From an uncultured Kiritimatiellota bacterium (GTDB lineage: Bacteria > Verrucomicrobiota > Kiritimatiellia > RFP12 > UBA1067), in contig CAKTZI010000019.1 of assembly GCA_934635385.1 (NCBI GenBank), forward strand, positions 1-64,000: 64,000 nucleotides of DNA, given 5' to 3'. Shown piece by piece: positions 16,405-24,882 of this stretch. The first letter of the stretch is position 1. The number at the start of each line of letters is the position of its first letter. Under the pieces are notes generated by a model that made no database searches, was not told where the DNA came from, and saw nothing but the letters and a program-made list of their open reading frames with translations. The position numbers were made by a program, and so were the translations under genes.

Positions 16405-17050
16405 GTGTGGTGTCGTGCGCGCGGAGGGGGCGTCCGCTGCTGTTCACCTACCACCTTCAGCACGTCATTGGGCGCGGCGGCCCCTGGCGGTGGGACGGCG
16501 GGCGGCGCGAGCTCGTCGAGCAGGCGATCGGCTCGAACTACGAGTCGGAATGGGCGCTGGACTTTCCGGGAACGCCGCTGCTGCGGTACAGCGAGAACGG
16601 CGACGCGGACGGCGACGGACTGCCCAATTGGTTCGAGATGGTCTACTTCGGGAAGTGGCCGCTGATGGCGACGGCGACGTGTGCCGATCCGAACGCCGAC
16701 CCGAATGGCGACGGCGCGACGAACTTGGAGGAGTATCGGCGCGGGACGGATCCGACGCGGAAGGACACGCCCTATTCGGCGGGTTTCGTCTGGACGACGC
16801 GGATGACCGAGCGGAAGCCGTGGGCGGCGAGCCAAAGGGGGGCTGTCGCCTCGGCATTGCCTGGGAAAGTCCCGTGCGAGGCGAAGTGACGGCCACGGTC
16901 ACGCTGTCCGACGGACAGGTCTTCACGCGAAAGAACGTCCCGGTCGAGAAGGGGACGCGCCTCCTGTTCCCAGGCGATTTCGACGGCGCAACGGTCGGGA
17001 CGAACTGCGTCATGCAGGCGTTCGAGATTGTTCTGACGCGTCGGAAATGA
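16405..17050 (+). pseudogene. C-terminal remnant of a large secreted protein with TSP3/EF-hand-like motifs
   Basis: The first frame encodes a calcium-loop segment (GDADGDGLPNWFEMVYFGKW, DPNADPNGDGATNLEEYRRG) typical of the C-terminal region of large surface proteins in this lineage. After about codon 125 homology-like sequence continues in another frame (ESPVRGEVTATVTLSDGQVF... to TGA at 17048-17050). One frameshift and loss of the 5' end make it a relic. Confidence 0.6.
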
Positions 17051-17063
17051 GGCCGTTCGTTAT

Positions 17064-17094
17064 TTCAGCAGCGTGAAGCGGCTGTGGCTGACGG
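17064..17094 (-). pseudogene. 31-base remnant identical to the 3' end of the CRP/FNR regulator gene
   Basis: These 31 bases are identical to 62581-62611 and would encode the same C-terminal residues (VSHSRFTLLK). They lie directly after hcp in the same orientation. This suggests that a copy of the regulator gene once stood next to hcp and was lost or moved. Confidence 0.6.
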
Positions 17095-17130
17095 TCTTCA
17101 CGATTCGGCGGTGGGCTGGGCCGTAGGCCG

Positions 17131-18681
17131 TCACGTGAGGATTGCCCGCACGTCGGCTTCGGGTGTGCCGATGGCCGCAAGGCCGAAGTGCGCGACCAGC
17201 GCCTTTGCCACGCCCGGCGAGAGGAACGCCGGATGCGTCGGCCCGAGCCGGATGTTGCGGAAGCCGAGCGACAGGAGCGCGAGCAGCACCGCGACGGCCT
17301 TCTGCTCGTACCAGGCGATGTCGAACGCGAGCGGCAGTTTGTTGACGTCGTCGAGCCCGAACGCCTCCTTGAGCGCGAGCGCGATCAGCGCCAGCGAATA
17401 GGAGTCGTTGCACTGTCCGGCGTCCAGCACGCGCGGAATGCCGTCGATGTCGCCTTTCACGCGCTTGATGTAGCGGTACTTCGCGCAGCCCGCCGTCAGG
17501 ATGACCGTGTCGGGCGGCAGGGCCTCCGCCACGCGCGTGTAGTAGTCGCGCGTCGCGTGGCGTCCGTCGCATCCGGCCATCACGACGAACGTGCGGATCT
17601 TGCCGGCCTTCACGGCGGCGATCACCTTGTCCTTGAGCGCGAGCACCTGGTCGTGCGCGAAGCCGCCCGTCACCGTGCCGGACTCCAGCGGCATCGGGGG
17701 CGGACACGCCTTGGCGCGCGCGATGACGGCCGAGAAGTCCTTCGGCTTTCCGTCTGCGCGGTCGGCAATGTGCGGCACGCCCGGATACCCGGCGACGCCC
17801 GTCGTGAAGATCCGGTCGCGGTAGGCGTCCATCACCGGCACGATGCAGTTCGTCGTCATGAGGATTGCGCCGTTGAACGCCGCGAAGTCCTTCTGCTGGC
17901 GATGCCAGGCGTCGCCGTAGTTGCCTTTCAGGTGCGGATATTTCCTGAACGCCGGATAGGCGTGGGCCGGCAGCATCTCGCCGTGCGTGTACACGTCGAC
18001 GCCGCTGTCCTTCGTCTGCTCCAGCAGCTCCGCGAGGTCGCGCAGGTCGTGGCCCGAGACGAGGATGCCGGGGCGCGTCCCGACGCCGAGATCCACGGTC
18101 GTGACCGTCGGCTTCCCGTAGGCCGCCGTGTTGCCCGCGTCCAGCAGCGCCATCGCCCGCACGGCGGTCTGGCCGCAGTCGAGCGCGAGCGCCGTCAGCG
18201 CGTCCGCCGGACGCTTCTCGCCCATCGCCTTCAGCGCGCGGAAGACGAAGGCGTAGACCGCGTCGTCCTCCTGTCCGAGCACGGCCGCGTGGTGCGCATA
18301 GGCCGCGACGCCCTTCAGGCCGAAGAGCGTCAGCTCCTTGAGGCTGCGCACGTCGGCGTCGATGTCCGAGAAGGCCCACGGGAGCTTGTGTCCGATCGGA
18401 TGGCCGAGGTCGTGTTCGCACGCGGCGATTGCCGCCGAGAGCCGTGCGTCGTCGAAGTTGGCGTTCGTCAGCGTGAGGAAGAGCGCTTCGGTCACGAAGC
18501 GGCCGCGTGCGCGCGTCGGCTCCTTCGCGGCCGCCAGCTCTTCGAGGCCGGCGACGAGCGTGTCCATGAGGCCCGCCGTCGCGGGACGCTTTCCGCACAC
18601 GCCGACGCGCGTGCAGCCCGTGTTCCCGAACGTCTCCTGGCATTGACGGCAGAACATGGCGTTGTTGATGTTGTTGTCCAT
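17131..18681 (-). CDS. hcp: Hydroxylamine reductase / hybrid cluster protein, class I
   Basis: This protein of about 516 residues binds an N-terminal [4Fe-4S] cluster via C-x2-C-x8-C-x5-C (MFCRQCQETFGNTGCTRVGVC), the class I spacing of strict anaerobes, plus the hybrid Fe-S-O cluster. Hcp reduces NO or hydroxylamine in nitrosative-stress defence. Typical hybrid-cluster segments are seen (VSGHDLRDL, YTHGEMLPAHAYP, ILMTTNCIVP, VMAGCDGRHATRDYYT, LTAGCAKYRY, DAGQCNDSYSL). I chose ATG at 18681, which aligns with other Hcp starts and follows GGAAGG. No reductase (hcr) gene is adjacent. Confidence 0.95.
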   Translation of the reverse strand: MDNNINNAMFCRQCQETFGNTGCTRVGVCGKRPATAGLMDTLVAGLEELAAAKEPTRARGRFVTEALFLTLTNANFDDARLSAAIAACEHDLGHPIGHKLPWAFSDIDADVRSLKELTLFGLKGVAAYAHHAAVLGQEDDAVYAFVFRALKAMGEKRPADALTALALDCGQTAVRAMALLDAGNTAAYGKPTVTTVDLGVGTRPGILVSGHDLRDLAELLEQTKDSGVDVYTHGEMLPAHAYPAFRKYPHLKGNYGDAWHRQQKDFAAFNGAILMTTNCIVPVMDAYRDRIFTTGVAGYPGVPHIADRADGKPKDFSAVIARAKACPPPMPLESGTVTGGFAHDQVLALKDKVIAAVKAGKIRTFVVMAGCDGRHATRDYYTRVAEALPPDTVILTAGCAKYRYIKRVKGDIDGIPRVLDAGQCNDSYSLALIALALKEAFGLDDVNKLPLAFDIAWYEQKAVAVLLALLSLGFRNIRLGPTHPAFLSPGVAKALVAHFGLAAIGTPEADVRAILT

Positions 18682-18768
18682 GAGGCACCTTCCTTTCCGT
18701 TTGCGTGCGGAAGCGTCTTCGCGACCGGGCCACCGTGGCGCGGCCACACCGCTCCCTTGACGGTGCGC

Positions 18769-18810
18769 ATGATAGCATTTCGCGGAAACGGCGTCTGTTG
18801 TAATTACAAC
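18769..18810 (-). promoter_or_regulatory. CRP/FNR-type operator and promoter of hcp
   Basis: The palindrome GTTGTAATTACAAC (18810-18797) is followed after 22 bases by TGCTATCAT (hexamer 18774-18769). Geometry and flanking sequence match the desulfoferrodoxin promoter at 15751-15792. The shared stretch continues into the leader (GTCAAGG, GCGGTG, GGCCGCG, CACGG). Confidence 0.8.
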
Positions 18811-18879
18811 GTGGAGCTCGTGCAGAATGTCCCTGAATTCTGACGTTCGGAAGTTGTCTCATCCGTTGAGCGCGTTTTT

Positions 18880-18888
18880 TGGTATAAT
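18880..18888 (+). promoter_or_regulatory. Extended -10 promoter of leader copy 3
   Basis: TTTTTTGGTATAATC gives TG-G-TATAAT (hexamer 18883-18888). The presumed transcript starts about seven bases later and runs through the structured leader into the methylase gene. Confidence 0.7.
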
Positions 18889-19249
18889 CTCTGCGTTCGG
18901 ACGACGGATTGAGCTGATGCGTCCGGGCGAGATAGGCCGAGGGATCTCTTAAGGCGGCATGCTGCCGCGCTCCGCCCTTTTAGGCCGCAGAAGATGATTT
19001 AGCGTCAACGCTAACACGTCGTTCGCACGAAATACTACCACTATTTCAATTCCAGAACGGCATGTGAGTGATGATGCGCCCCGCTGGGCGCATTGTCTCT
19101 TCGTGCATTCTGGATAGGCCTGTGGTAGGGCTTCGTGCGAGTGCATGAGGAGACAACGCGCTTTCTTTTTCATGCACTGGGAACGGGCCTCGCGACTCAA
19201 CGAAGCGCATGTTGGCGTGTGCGCACAGCCGCACCGCAGAAAGTGTGAA
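18889..19249 (+). promoter_or_regulatory. Structured 5' leader, copy 3 (upstream of the adenine methylase)
   Basis: A 5' hairpin CGGACG/CGTCCG (18898-18903 with 18920-18925) is followed by a GCGGCA/TGCCGC hairpin (about 18953-18967), TTAGC/GCTAA (18999-19014) and the long hairpin 19023-19140. Its arms are TCGCACGAA/TTCGTGCGA, CTACCAC/GTGGTAG and TCCAGAA/TTCTGGA, with an inner GCGCCC/GGGCGC stem. GTGCATGA/TCATGCAC (19140-19177) closes the leader. Each stem has different bases from copies 1 and 2 but still pairs. The 72 bases between the last hairpin and ATG are not shared. Confidence 0.75.
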
Positions 19250-20299
19250 ATGAGTCGGACTTCGGACTTGACCCTTGCGAAGCGGCGCAAGAAGGATGAG
19301 TTCTACACGCAGCTCGTGGACATCGAGAACGAGATGCGCCACTACAAGGCCCACTTTGAGGGGAAGACCGTCCTCTGCAACTGCGACGATCCCCGGTCGA
19401 GCAACTTCTTCCGGTATTTCTCCGAGAAGTTCGAGTCGCTCAGGCTGAAGCGGCTGACTGCAACGTGCTACAAGAGCCAGGACGTCGACCTGTTCTCGCA
19501 AAAGACGAGCGAACGGGCGATCTGCCAGGTTTACGAGGGCGACCGCAACGGCAATCTCGTCGTGGACGACGACGAGGTGGGCGTTAGGCCTCTCATGGGC
19601 GACGGCGACTTCCGCAGCCCCGAATGCCTCGAACTGCTGAAGGAGGCCGACATCGTCGTGACGAATCCTCCGTTTTCGCTGTTCAAGGAGTACTTGTCCC
19701 AGCTTGTGCGATACGAAAAGAAATTCCTCATCATCGGCAACGTCAACGCGCTGAAATACAAGGAATGCTTCTCCCTGATCAAGGCGAACAGGCTCTGGCT
19801 CGGCGCGAGCATCCACAGCGGCGACCGCGAGTTCGGCGTGCCGGACGACTATCCGCTGGAGGCGGCGGGATGCCGAATAGGCCCAGACGGGCGCAAGTAC
19901 ATTCGCGTCAAGGGCGTTCGGTGGTACACGAACCTTGAGTACGCGGCCCGACACGAGCGGTTGCCGTTGTACAGGCGATATTCGCCTGACGAGTTTCCGC
20001 GGTACGACAACTACGATGCGATCAACGTCGACAAGACGGCGGACATCCCGATGGATTACGCGGGCGTCATGGGTGTGCCGATCACGTTCATGGACAAGTA
20101 TAACCCGGAGCAGTTTGAGATCGTCGGGTGCAGCGACAACGGCGCCGTGCCCGAATCGCTCAAGCTGCCGCATTTCAAGCGGCACAACGAGCCGTACTTG
20201 AACGGGCGGAAACTCTACACGCGAATCTTTGTCCGTCAGCGTGTGACGGACAGACATCTATCGACAGGCAGTGAACAGGGGACGCAAAATGAAAATTGA
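19250..20299 (+). CDS. EcoRI-type adenine-specific DNA methyltransferase
   Basis: This protein of about 349 residues belongs to the EcoRI methylase family: AKRRKKDEFYTQL at the start, CNCDDPRSSNFFRYF (SAM-binding region) and the catalytic VTNPPFSLFKEYL motif. It transfers methyl from S-adenosylmethionine to adenine N6. ATG at 19250 fits the family; the frame opens earlier (19145) but overlaps the conserved leader hairpin. The gene overlaps the DUF262-HNH gene by 11 bases, so the pair is probably a restriction-modification-like unit. It is one of three genes behind the structured leader. Confidence 0.88.
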   Translation: MSRTSDLTLAKRRKKDEFYTQLVDIENEMRHYKAHFEGKTVLCNCDDPRSSNFFRYFSEKFESLRLKRLTATCYKSQDVDLFSQKTSERAICQVYEGDRNGNLVVDDDEVGVRPLMGDGDFRSPECLELLKEADIVVTNPPFSLFKEYLSQLVRYEKKFLIIGNVNALKYKECFSLIKANRLWLGASIHSGDREFGVPDDYPLEAAGCRIGPDGRKYIRVKGVRWYTNLEYAARHERLPLYRRYSPDEFPRYDNYDAINVDKTADIPMDYAGVMGVPITFMDKYNPEQFEIVGCSDNGAVPESLKLPHFKRHNEPYLNGRKLYTRIFVRQRVTDRHLSTGSEQGTQNEN

Positions 20300-21407
20300 A
20301 TTGCAGAAGATCAAGATACGCGATCTCGTCGCCGGCTACGAGGACAATCCCGAAACGGGCGTGCGTGGCTACGGCGGGCGGCTCGACATCCGGCCGGCCT
20401 ACCAGCGCGAGTTCGTCTACGGCGAGAAGGAGCGGAACGCCGTCATCGGAACGGTGATGAAGGGATTCCCTCTCAACGTCATGTACTGGGTGAAGCGATC
20501 GGACGGCACCTTTGAGGTGATGGACGGCCAGCAGCGAACCCTGTCCATCTGCCGCTATGTCGCCGGCGACTTCGCGTGGGGCGACCTTGAACTCGGCTGG
20601 AAGTACTTCGAGCGACAGCCGACGGACGTACAGGAGCGGTTCCTCGACTATGACCTCATGGTCTACTTCTGCGAGGGCGAGCCGAGCGAGAAGATCGAAT
20701 GGTTCAGGACGATCAACATCGCGGGGCTGAAGCTGACCGAACAGGAGATGCGCAACGCGGTCTACGCGGGGCCGTGGGTCGCCGACGCGAAGCGGTACTT
20801 CAGCAAGGCCGGATGCGCGGCCTACAGGCTCGGCGGCGATTACGTCAAGGCTGCGGTTGACCGGCAGGAACTCCTCGAAAAGGCCATTGCCTGGATCGCT
20901 CGGTCAGACAGGGACGAGGCGATCAAGCAGTACATGGGCATCCACCAGGCTGACGGGGACGCGACCGAACTCTGGCTCCACTTCCAGGGCGTCATCGCGT
21001 GGGTGAAGACGCTCTTCCCGAAGTACCGCAAGGAAATGAAGGGCATTGACTGGGGACGGCTTTACGCGAAGTACGGCGAGCGTAAGTACAGCCCGCTGCA
21101 GCTGGAGCGCGAGGTCTCGGCCCTGATGGCCGACAGGGAAGTCCAGAAGAAGTCGGGCGTCTACGAGTTTCTCCTTTCGGGCCGACTTCTGTTCGAGAGG
21201 CTGAACCTCCGCGCGTTCGATCCTGACGACATGCGCACGGCATACGAAAGCCAACGGGGTGTCTGCCCCCTGTGCAAAGGTCGTTTTGCGTTCGAGGAAA
21301 TGCGCGGCGACCACATCAGGCCATGGTCGAAGGGTGGGCGGACAGTCCCGGAGAACCTTCAGATGCTGTGCGCCGAGTGCAACGCCCGCAAGAGCGACAA
21401 GTTCTGA
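20289..21407 (+). CDS. DUF262-HNH endonuclease
   Basis: A protein of about 372 residues. The N-terminal DUF262 (ParB-like/GmrS) domain has the FEVMDGQQRTLSICRY nucleotide-binding motif and RPAYQREFVYGEKER. The C-terminal HNH nuclease has CPLC, DHIRPWSKGG, PENLQMLC and CNARKSDK (zinc Cys pairs and catalytic His). DUF262 nucleases act in restriction, some of them on modified DNA. The 11-base overlap with the methylase implies coupled expression. I infer the methylase protects the host from this nuclease or marks its target. Confidence 0.85.
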   Translation: MKIELQKIKIRDLVAGYEDNPETGVRGYGGRLDIRPAYQREFVYGEKERNAVIGTVMKGFPLNVMYWVKRSDGTFEVMDGQQRTLSICRYVAGDFAWGDLELGWKYFERQPTDVQERFLDYDLMVYFCEGEPSEKIEWFRTINIAGLKLTEQEMRNAVYAGPWVADAKRYFSKAGCAAYRLGGDYVKAAVDRQELLEKAIAWIARSDRDEAIKQYMGIHQADGDATELWLHFQGVIAWVKTLFPKYRKEMKGIDWGRLYAKYGERKYSPLQLEREVSALMADREVQKKSGVYEFLLSGRLLFERLNLRAFDPDDMRTAYESQRGVCPLCKGRFAFEEMRGDHIRPWSKGGRTVPENLQMLCAECNARKSDKF

Positions 21408-21444
21408 GCAAGGGCGAGCGCGTTTGCGAAAGCCCTCACCAACA

Positions 21445-21460
21445 TGATATAATTCCGACA
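21445..21460 (+). promoter_or_regulatory. Promoter for an apparently leaderless mRNA
   Basis: TGATATAAT (hexamer 21448-21453) lies only seven bases before ATG at 21461, so transcription would start at or next to the initiation codon. Confidence 0.6.
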
Positions 21461-21940
21461 ATGAAAATGTTTGTGGCTAGTTTCCTTCTCCCTCTGGTGG
21501 CTCTTGGCATCACCATTCATCCGTCGCCTTTGGAAACTGCCGCCTTTTCGGAGGCGTCTACCAACATCCCATTTGCGGTCGACTTCGGGGCGATGAGCCG
21601 CATCGAGTTCACGCTTGCGTTCAACGCCTCGCCGACGAATTCCGTCGAGGTGGCGATCGGGACGGACGCGAACGGGGACGGCGTTCTCGGACTTGCCGAG
21701 GCGGACTGGACGTTTGGCTGCAATTGCGGGAAGTGGTTTTGTCGAGAGGCGGCAGTTGATGATCAGAAAGAAACGGACGTGACGACTGCCGAACGGGTAG
21801 AACGAACTTTCGTCCTGAAGCGCCCGAGAATGGACGCTGCATGGAATCTCGTCCGCGTCACGCGGCGGGGAGCTTCCGAGGTCGGCGAGGCCGTTATTGT
21901 CGAGGGCAAGCGTCCGGGCGTCGTCATGGAGATTCGGTGA
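21461..21940 (+). CDS. Secreted protein with calcium-loop motif
   Basis: A 159-residue protein with a signal peptide (FVASFLLPLVALG) and an EF-hand-like loop (DANGDGVLGLAEADW), then a Cys pair (CNCGKWFC). It is the first gene of an operon with the large protein at 21940-24882 (TGATG overlap) and the lipoprotein at 24879-25724. The spacing to the -10 box suggests a leaderless mRNA. Function unknown; a small accessory of the secreted complex is possible. Confidence 0.6.
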   Translation: MKMFVASFLLPLVALGITIHPSPLETAAFSEASTNIPFAVDFGAMSRIEFTLAFNASPTNSVEVAIGTDANGDGVLGLAEADWTFGCNCGKWFCREAAVDDQKETDVTTAERVERTFVLKRPRMDAAWNLVRVTRRGASEVGEAVIVEGKRPGVVMEIR

Positions 21941-24882
21941 TGGTCGCGCCTTTCTTTCGAGAATCGGCCTTCGTCTGGGCTTGCATCGCCCTCATGGGCG
22001 GGTGCGCTCTCACGGCTCTCATGCTTCGGCAGAGAAAGTTTTTGCTGGGGCTTTCGGAACGGTTCGTCAAGTTGCCGCCATCCACCAAGGCCGTCATCGT
22101 GACGGCGGTCGTCGTCGCGACGGTCTTCGCGCAGAAGCCGGTGAATGTGTCCACGAATCAGCACGAATCGGTACTGGTGGAACAGGTTGATACGGCTCAC
22201 ACGGAGGCACGGAGCCACGGAGAGAGCGAGGAATGGGTGTCCACGAATCAACACGAATCGACACAAATCTCAATCCGTGAGAATCCATGTCAATCCGTGG
22301 ACAAGGATTCGTCCGAACTCCGTGTCTCCGTGTCTCCGTGTGAGGCAATCGTCTCGTCCAACGACGTGGTGCGCGGCTATCGCCTCGAAACGGTGCGGAC
22401 GAACGCGACTGATTCCTTTGAGAGGCCGGCAAACGCGCGACTCGTCGGCACGTGGCACCTGACGGATGCCTACGAGGCGGTGGAGAGGGCGAAGTTGGAC
22501 GGCACCCGCTTCCCGATCGGCAGCCACGTCGTGACATCGCTCTGGGCGCACACGTGGGGCAAGGTGCGTCCACAGTTGCGGAACGCCTCGAACGAGATCG
22601 TCGTCGTTGGTGCGCCCATGTTCGCGCGGCACGACCAATCCTACCTCTGGACGGCGGCGACCACGAACGGCTCGGTCGTGCTGACGTGGGAGAACTTCTT
22701 TCTCGGAAATCCGTATGAGAGAAGTTTAGCCACGGATTCACACGGATTGACACGGATTGAGGGGGATGGGCCTGCGGCGCTACGAGAAGGAATCCGTGAA
22801 AATCCGTGTCAATCCGTGGTTCATCCCACAATCAACGCGCAGCTCGAACTCTTCCCGAACGGCGACTTCATTGCGCGCTCGAATGAGGTGGAGCGCGTCT
22901 ACCGCCGCATCAACCCCGACGACTGGGACGACGACGGCATCCCGAATGAGGAAGACACCGAGCCTTTCGCCCAAGCGGACGAGCCGCAGTTCGGCCCGCA
23001 CCAGACGCTGCTGGAGGGCGCGAACGCCGACGCCTACTGCTGGGTCGATCTCGTCGTGCGCCACGCCAACGCCAAGGTGACGTTCACGGGCGACGGCGAG
23101 TCAGACCTCGCCGATCCCGCGTTCATCGCCGAGGCGGACGCGACGAACCGCGTCACGCTCCTCATCGGCAAGACCTACCGCGTGACGTGCCCGATGCCGT
23201 TCGAGGTCATCGGCAAGTCGAGCGACGAAATCAAGGAGTCATGGGAAGAGAACGGGGCTGCATTGTGGCTTCATTGGCCTGTTTCGATTCATTCTCACGG
23301 AACGTCCGAGCAAAGAAGCTTTTCTCACACGGAGACACGGAGGCACGGAGTGGCAACCACGGATTGGCACGGATTGACACGGATTGGAGGAGACTGGTTC
23401 TCATCGTTCGTTCAGACCTATGCGGCGAGCTCTTCGCGGTCTTTCACCATGCAAGTTTCGCCCTCTGGCCTTGGTGGGGCGTTCACGTGGACGAACGTCT
23501 GCTGCCGCGTCTCCGGCAGCGGCTACACGTTTTCGATCACGTGCGGCGACGACTGCTCCTGCGGCGGCTGCACCGCCACAGGCTACCTCGAATACGAGGG
23601 CTACCGACTCCCGGCCTACGGCGGCTTCTGCGGCTGCGGCGGCAGCGTCGACCACCCTGGCGGCGAAGAGGACCCCGACGAGAAGCCGCCCCTGCCGGGC
23701 GCGGCGGCGACGTTCTCGAAGAGCGTCGTCTTCTTCGAGGACGAGTACGAGAACGCGCCCGGCAAGACCGTCCCGTGGCGGTCGACCGAGACGGAGCTCG
23801 ACTGCTGGGCGTACGGCGGCACGCGCGGCGGGCACGTCCGCATCGAGATCGCGGGCGCGGACGGTCTCGTGCCGTACGGCGGAAGCCCCCTGCCGTTCGA
23901 ACAGGACCTGGAGTCGGGCGAGGAGGTTGCGTTCAAGATCACCTACCGCGCCGTCAAGCCAAGCGGCGGCAAGGACGACATCGTCGTCACGGCGACGTTC
24001 ACGGAGAACGAGACGGGCTGGACGGAGACGACCGTCGACAAGGCGACGGCGATTCGGCTGAAGTTCGAGCCTGTTGTCGCGGCTCCTGAGAACAGAAGCA
24101 TCGGACGCCACACCTATGGCGTCTGCGAAGAAGTTAGATGTGAGCAGTCGCCAAGCACGCCAAATGTGTCGTGGGTGCTTAAGGCCGGGAAAATGACGGA
24201 CAAGGCTCTCTATAAGTGCCCGTTGTACGCCGCCGCTAACCCAATCACCGCCTCTTGCGCAGGCGTTGAATACACGCCGACAACCGCAGTCATCGAACCT
24301 CGGCTTGTGACCGTTCGCGATCCGGGATGGGATGACTTTGACGCGCCAGTCGACGAGGCGGGAAGCATCGTCATGATGTTGCCGCTTTACATCGGGCCGA
24401 TGAACGTCAGCTTTTTCTATCTTGCCGTGGAAGAAGTCCCCCATGAAATTCATCCAAATAATGGAGATATACACACGGGCTATTTTGCACGAAAAGACCT
24501 TGCACTCTGGTGGCATCACACGAGGCTCAATGGGGCGGGCGTCTGGCGCGATGTGGACAGAGACACAAATCGCATGGGAGAGGAAGACGTCTTCGACCAA
24601 GCGGGCGTTACCGGGACGCTGTCGCGCGTCAATTCGTCGGGTCTGTTTGTCGACGACCCGGCTTGCGGATGGTCGGACGGTCGTATCGTCATGGCCACGC
24701 CGTTCGGGTGGAATGTCAAGGGAACAAAGGGGGAGTCCCTGCCCTACAAGATGTTCGCGAAAGACGTTTATGCAACCTTGGAGCTTCAGTCCAATGGCAC
24801 GTTCCGCGTCGAGAAGTTGGCCAACGAAGTCATACGACACGTGGACGGGTCTGTCTTTCTCAATGGAGTCAAAATGAAATGA
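21940..24882 (+). CDS. Large secreted protein with internal DNA repeats and Cys-rich region
   Basis: This 980-residue protein has membrane segments near the N-terminus (about 8-27 and 46-66). Low-complexity tracts encoded by short DNA repeats follow (NQHES..., HTEARSHGE, IRENPCQS), with an TSP3-like loop (DDWDDDGIPNEEDTEP), a Cys-rich segment (CGDDCSCGGC, CGCGGSVD) and beta-rich domains with a FEDEYENAPG motif. The paralogue at 27434-29538 aligns from INAQLELFPNGDFIARSN onwards. Probably a cell-surface protein; no enzymatic motif seen. The repeats are of the ACGGATTGACACGGATT and GGAGGCACGGAG types, usually intergenic but here kept in frame. Confidence 0.7.
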   Translation: MVAPFFRESAFVWACIALMGGCALTALMLRQRKFLLGLSERFVKLPPSTKAVIVTAVVVATVFAQKPVNVSTNQHESVLVEQVDTAHTEARSHGESEEWVSTNQHESTQISIRENPCQSVDKDSSELRVSVSPCEAIVSSNDVVRGYRLETVRTNATDSFERPANARLVGTWHLTDAYEAVERAKLDGTRFPIGSHVVTSLWAHTWGKVRPQLRNASNEIVVVGAPMFARHDQSYLWTAATTNGSVVLTWENFFLGNPYERSLATDSHGLTRIEGDGPAALREGIRENPCQSVVHPTINAQLELFPNGDFIARSNEVERVYRRINPDDWDDDGIPNEEDTEPFAQADEPQFGPHQTLLEGANADAYCWVDLVVRHANAKVTFTGDGESDLADPAFIAEADATNRVTLLIGKTYRVTCPMPFEVIGKSSDEIKESWEENGAALWLHWPVSIHSHGTSEQRSFSHTETRRHGVATTDWHGLTRIGGDWFSSFVQTYAASSSRSFTMQVSPSGLGGAFTWTNVCCRVSGSGYTFSITCGDDCSCGGCTATGYLEYEGYRLPAYGGFCGCGGSVDHPGGEEDPDEKPPLPGAAATFSKSVVFFEDEYENAPGKTVPWRSTETELDCWAYGGTRGGHVRIEIAGADGLVPYGGSPLPFEQDLESGEEVAFKITYRAVKPSGGKDDIVVTATFTENETGWTETTVDKATAIRLKFEPVVAAPENRSIGRHTYGVCEEVRCEQSPSTPNVSWVLKAGKMTDKALYKCPLYAAANPITASCAGVEYTPTTAVIEPRLVTVRDPGWDDFDAPVDEAGSIVMMLPLYIGPMNVSFFYLAVEEVPHEIHPNNGDIHTGYFARKDLALWWHHTRLNGAGVWRDVDRDTNRMGEEDVFDQAGVTGTLSRVNSSGLFVDDPACGWSDGRIVMATPFGWNVKGTKGESLPYKMFAKDVYATLELQSNGTFRVEKLANEVIRHVDGSVFLNGVKMK
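22145..22325. repeat. Short interspersed repeat tract inside coding DNA (CACGAATC / CGGAGGCACGGAG types)
   Basis: Several near-copies of CCACGAATCAACACGAATC, ACGGAGGCACGGAGCCACGG and AATCCATGTCAATCCGTGG lie in the 5' third of the large secreted-protein gene. Further tracts occur at 22735-22820 and 23325-23395 of the same gene. Confidence 0.7.

Noticed and set aside
17060..18862. 600-codon frame overlapping hcp in the same direction
   Set aside because: It is the shifted frame of hcp. Only its last ten codons are meaningful, as a remnant of the CRP/FNR gene.
18889..19249. T-box or HEARO/IscB-type RNA
   Set aside because: No T-box GGTGG-type antiterminator sequence and no IscB/IsrB gene downstream; the downstream genes differ between copies.
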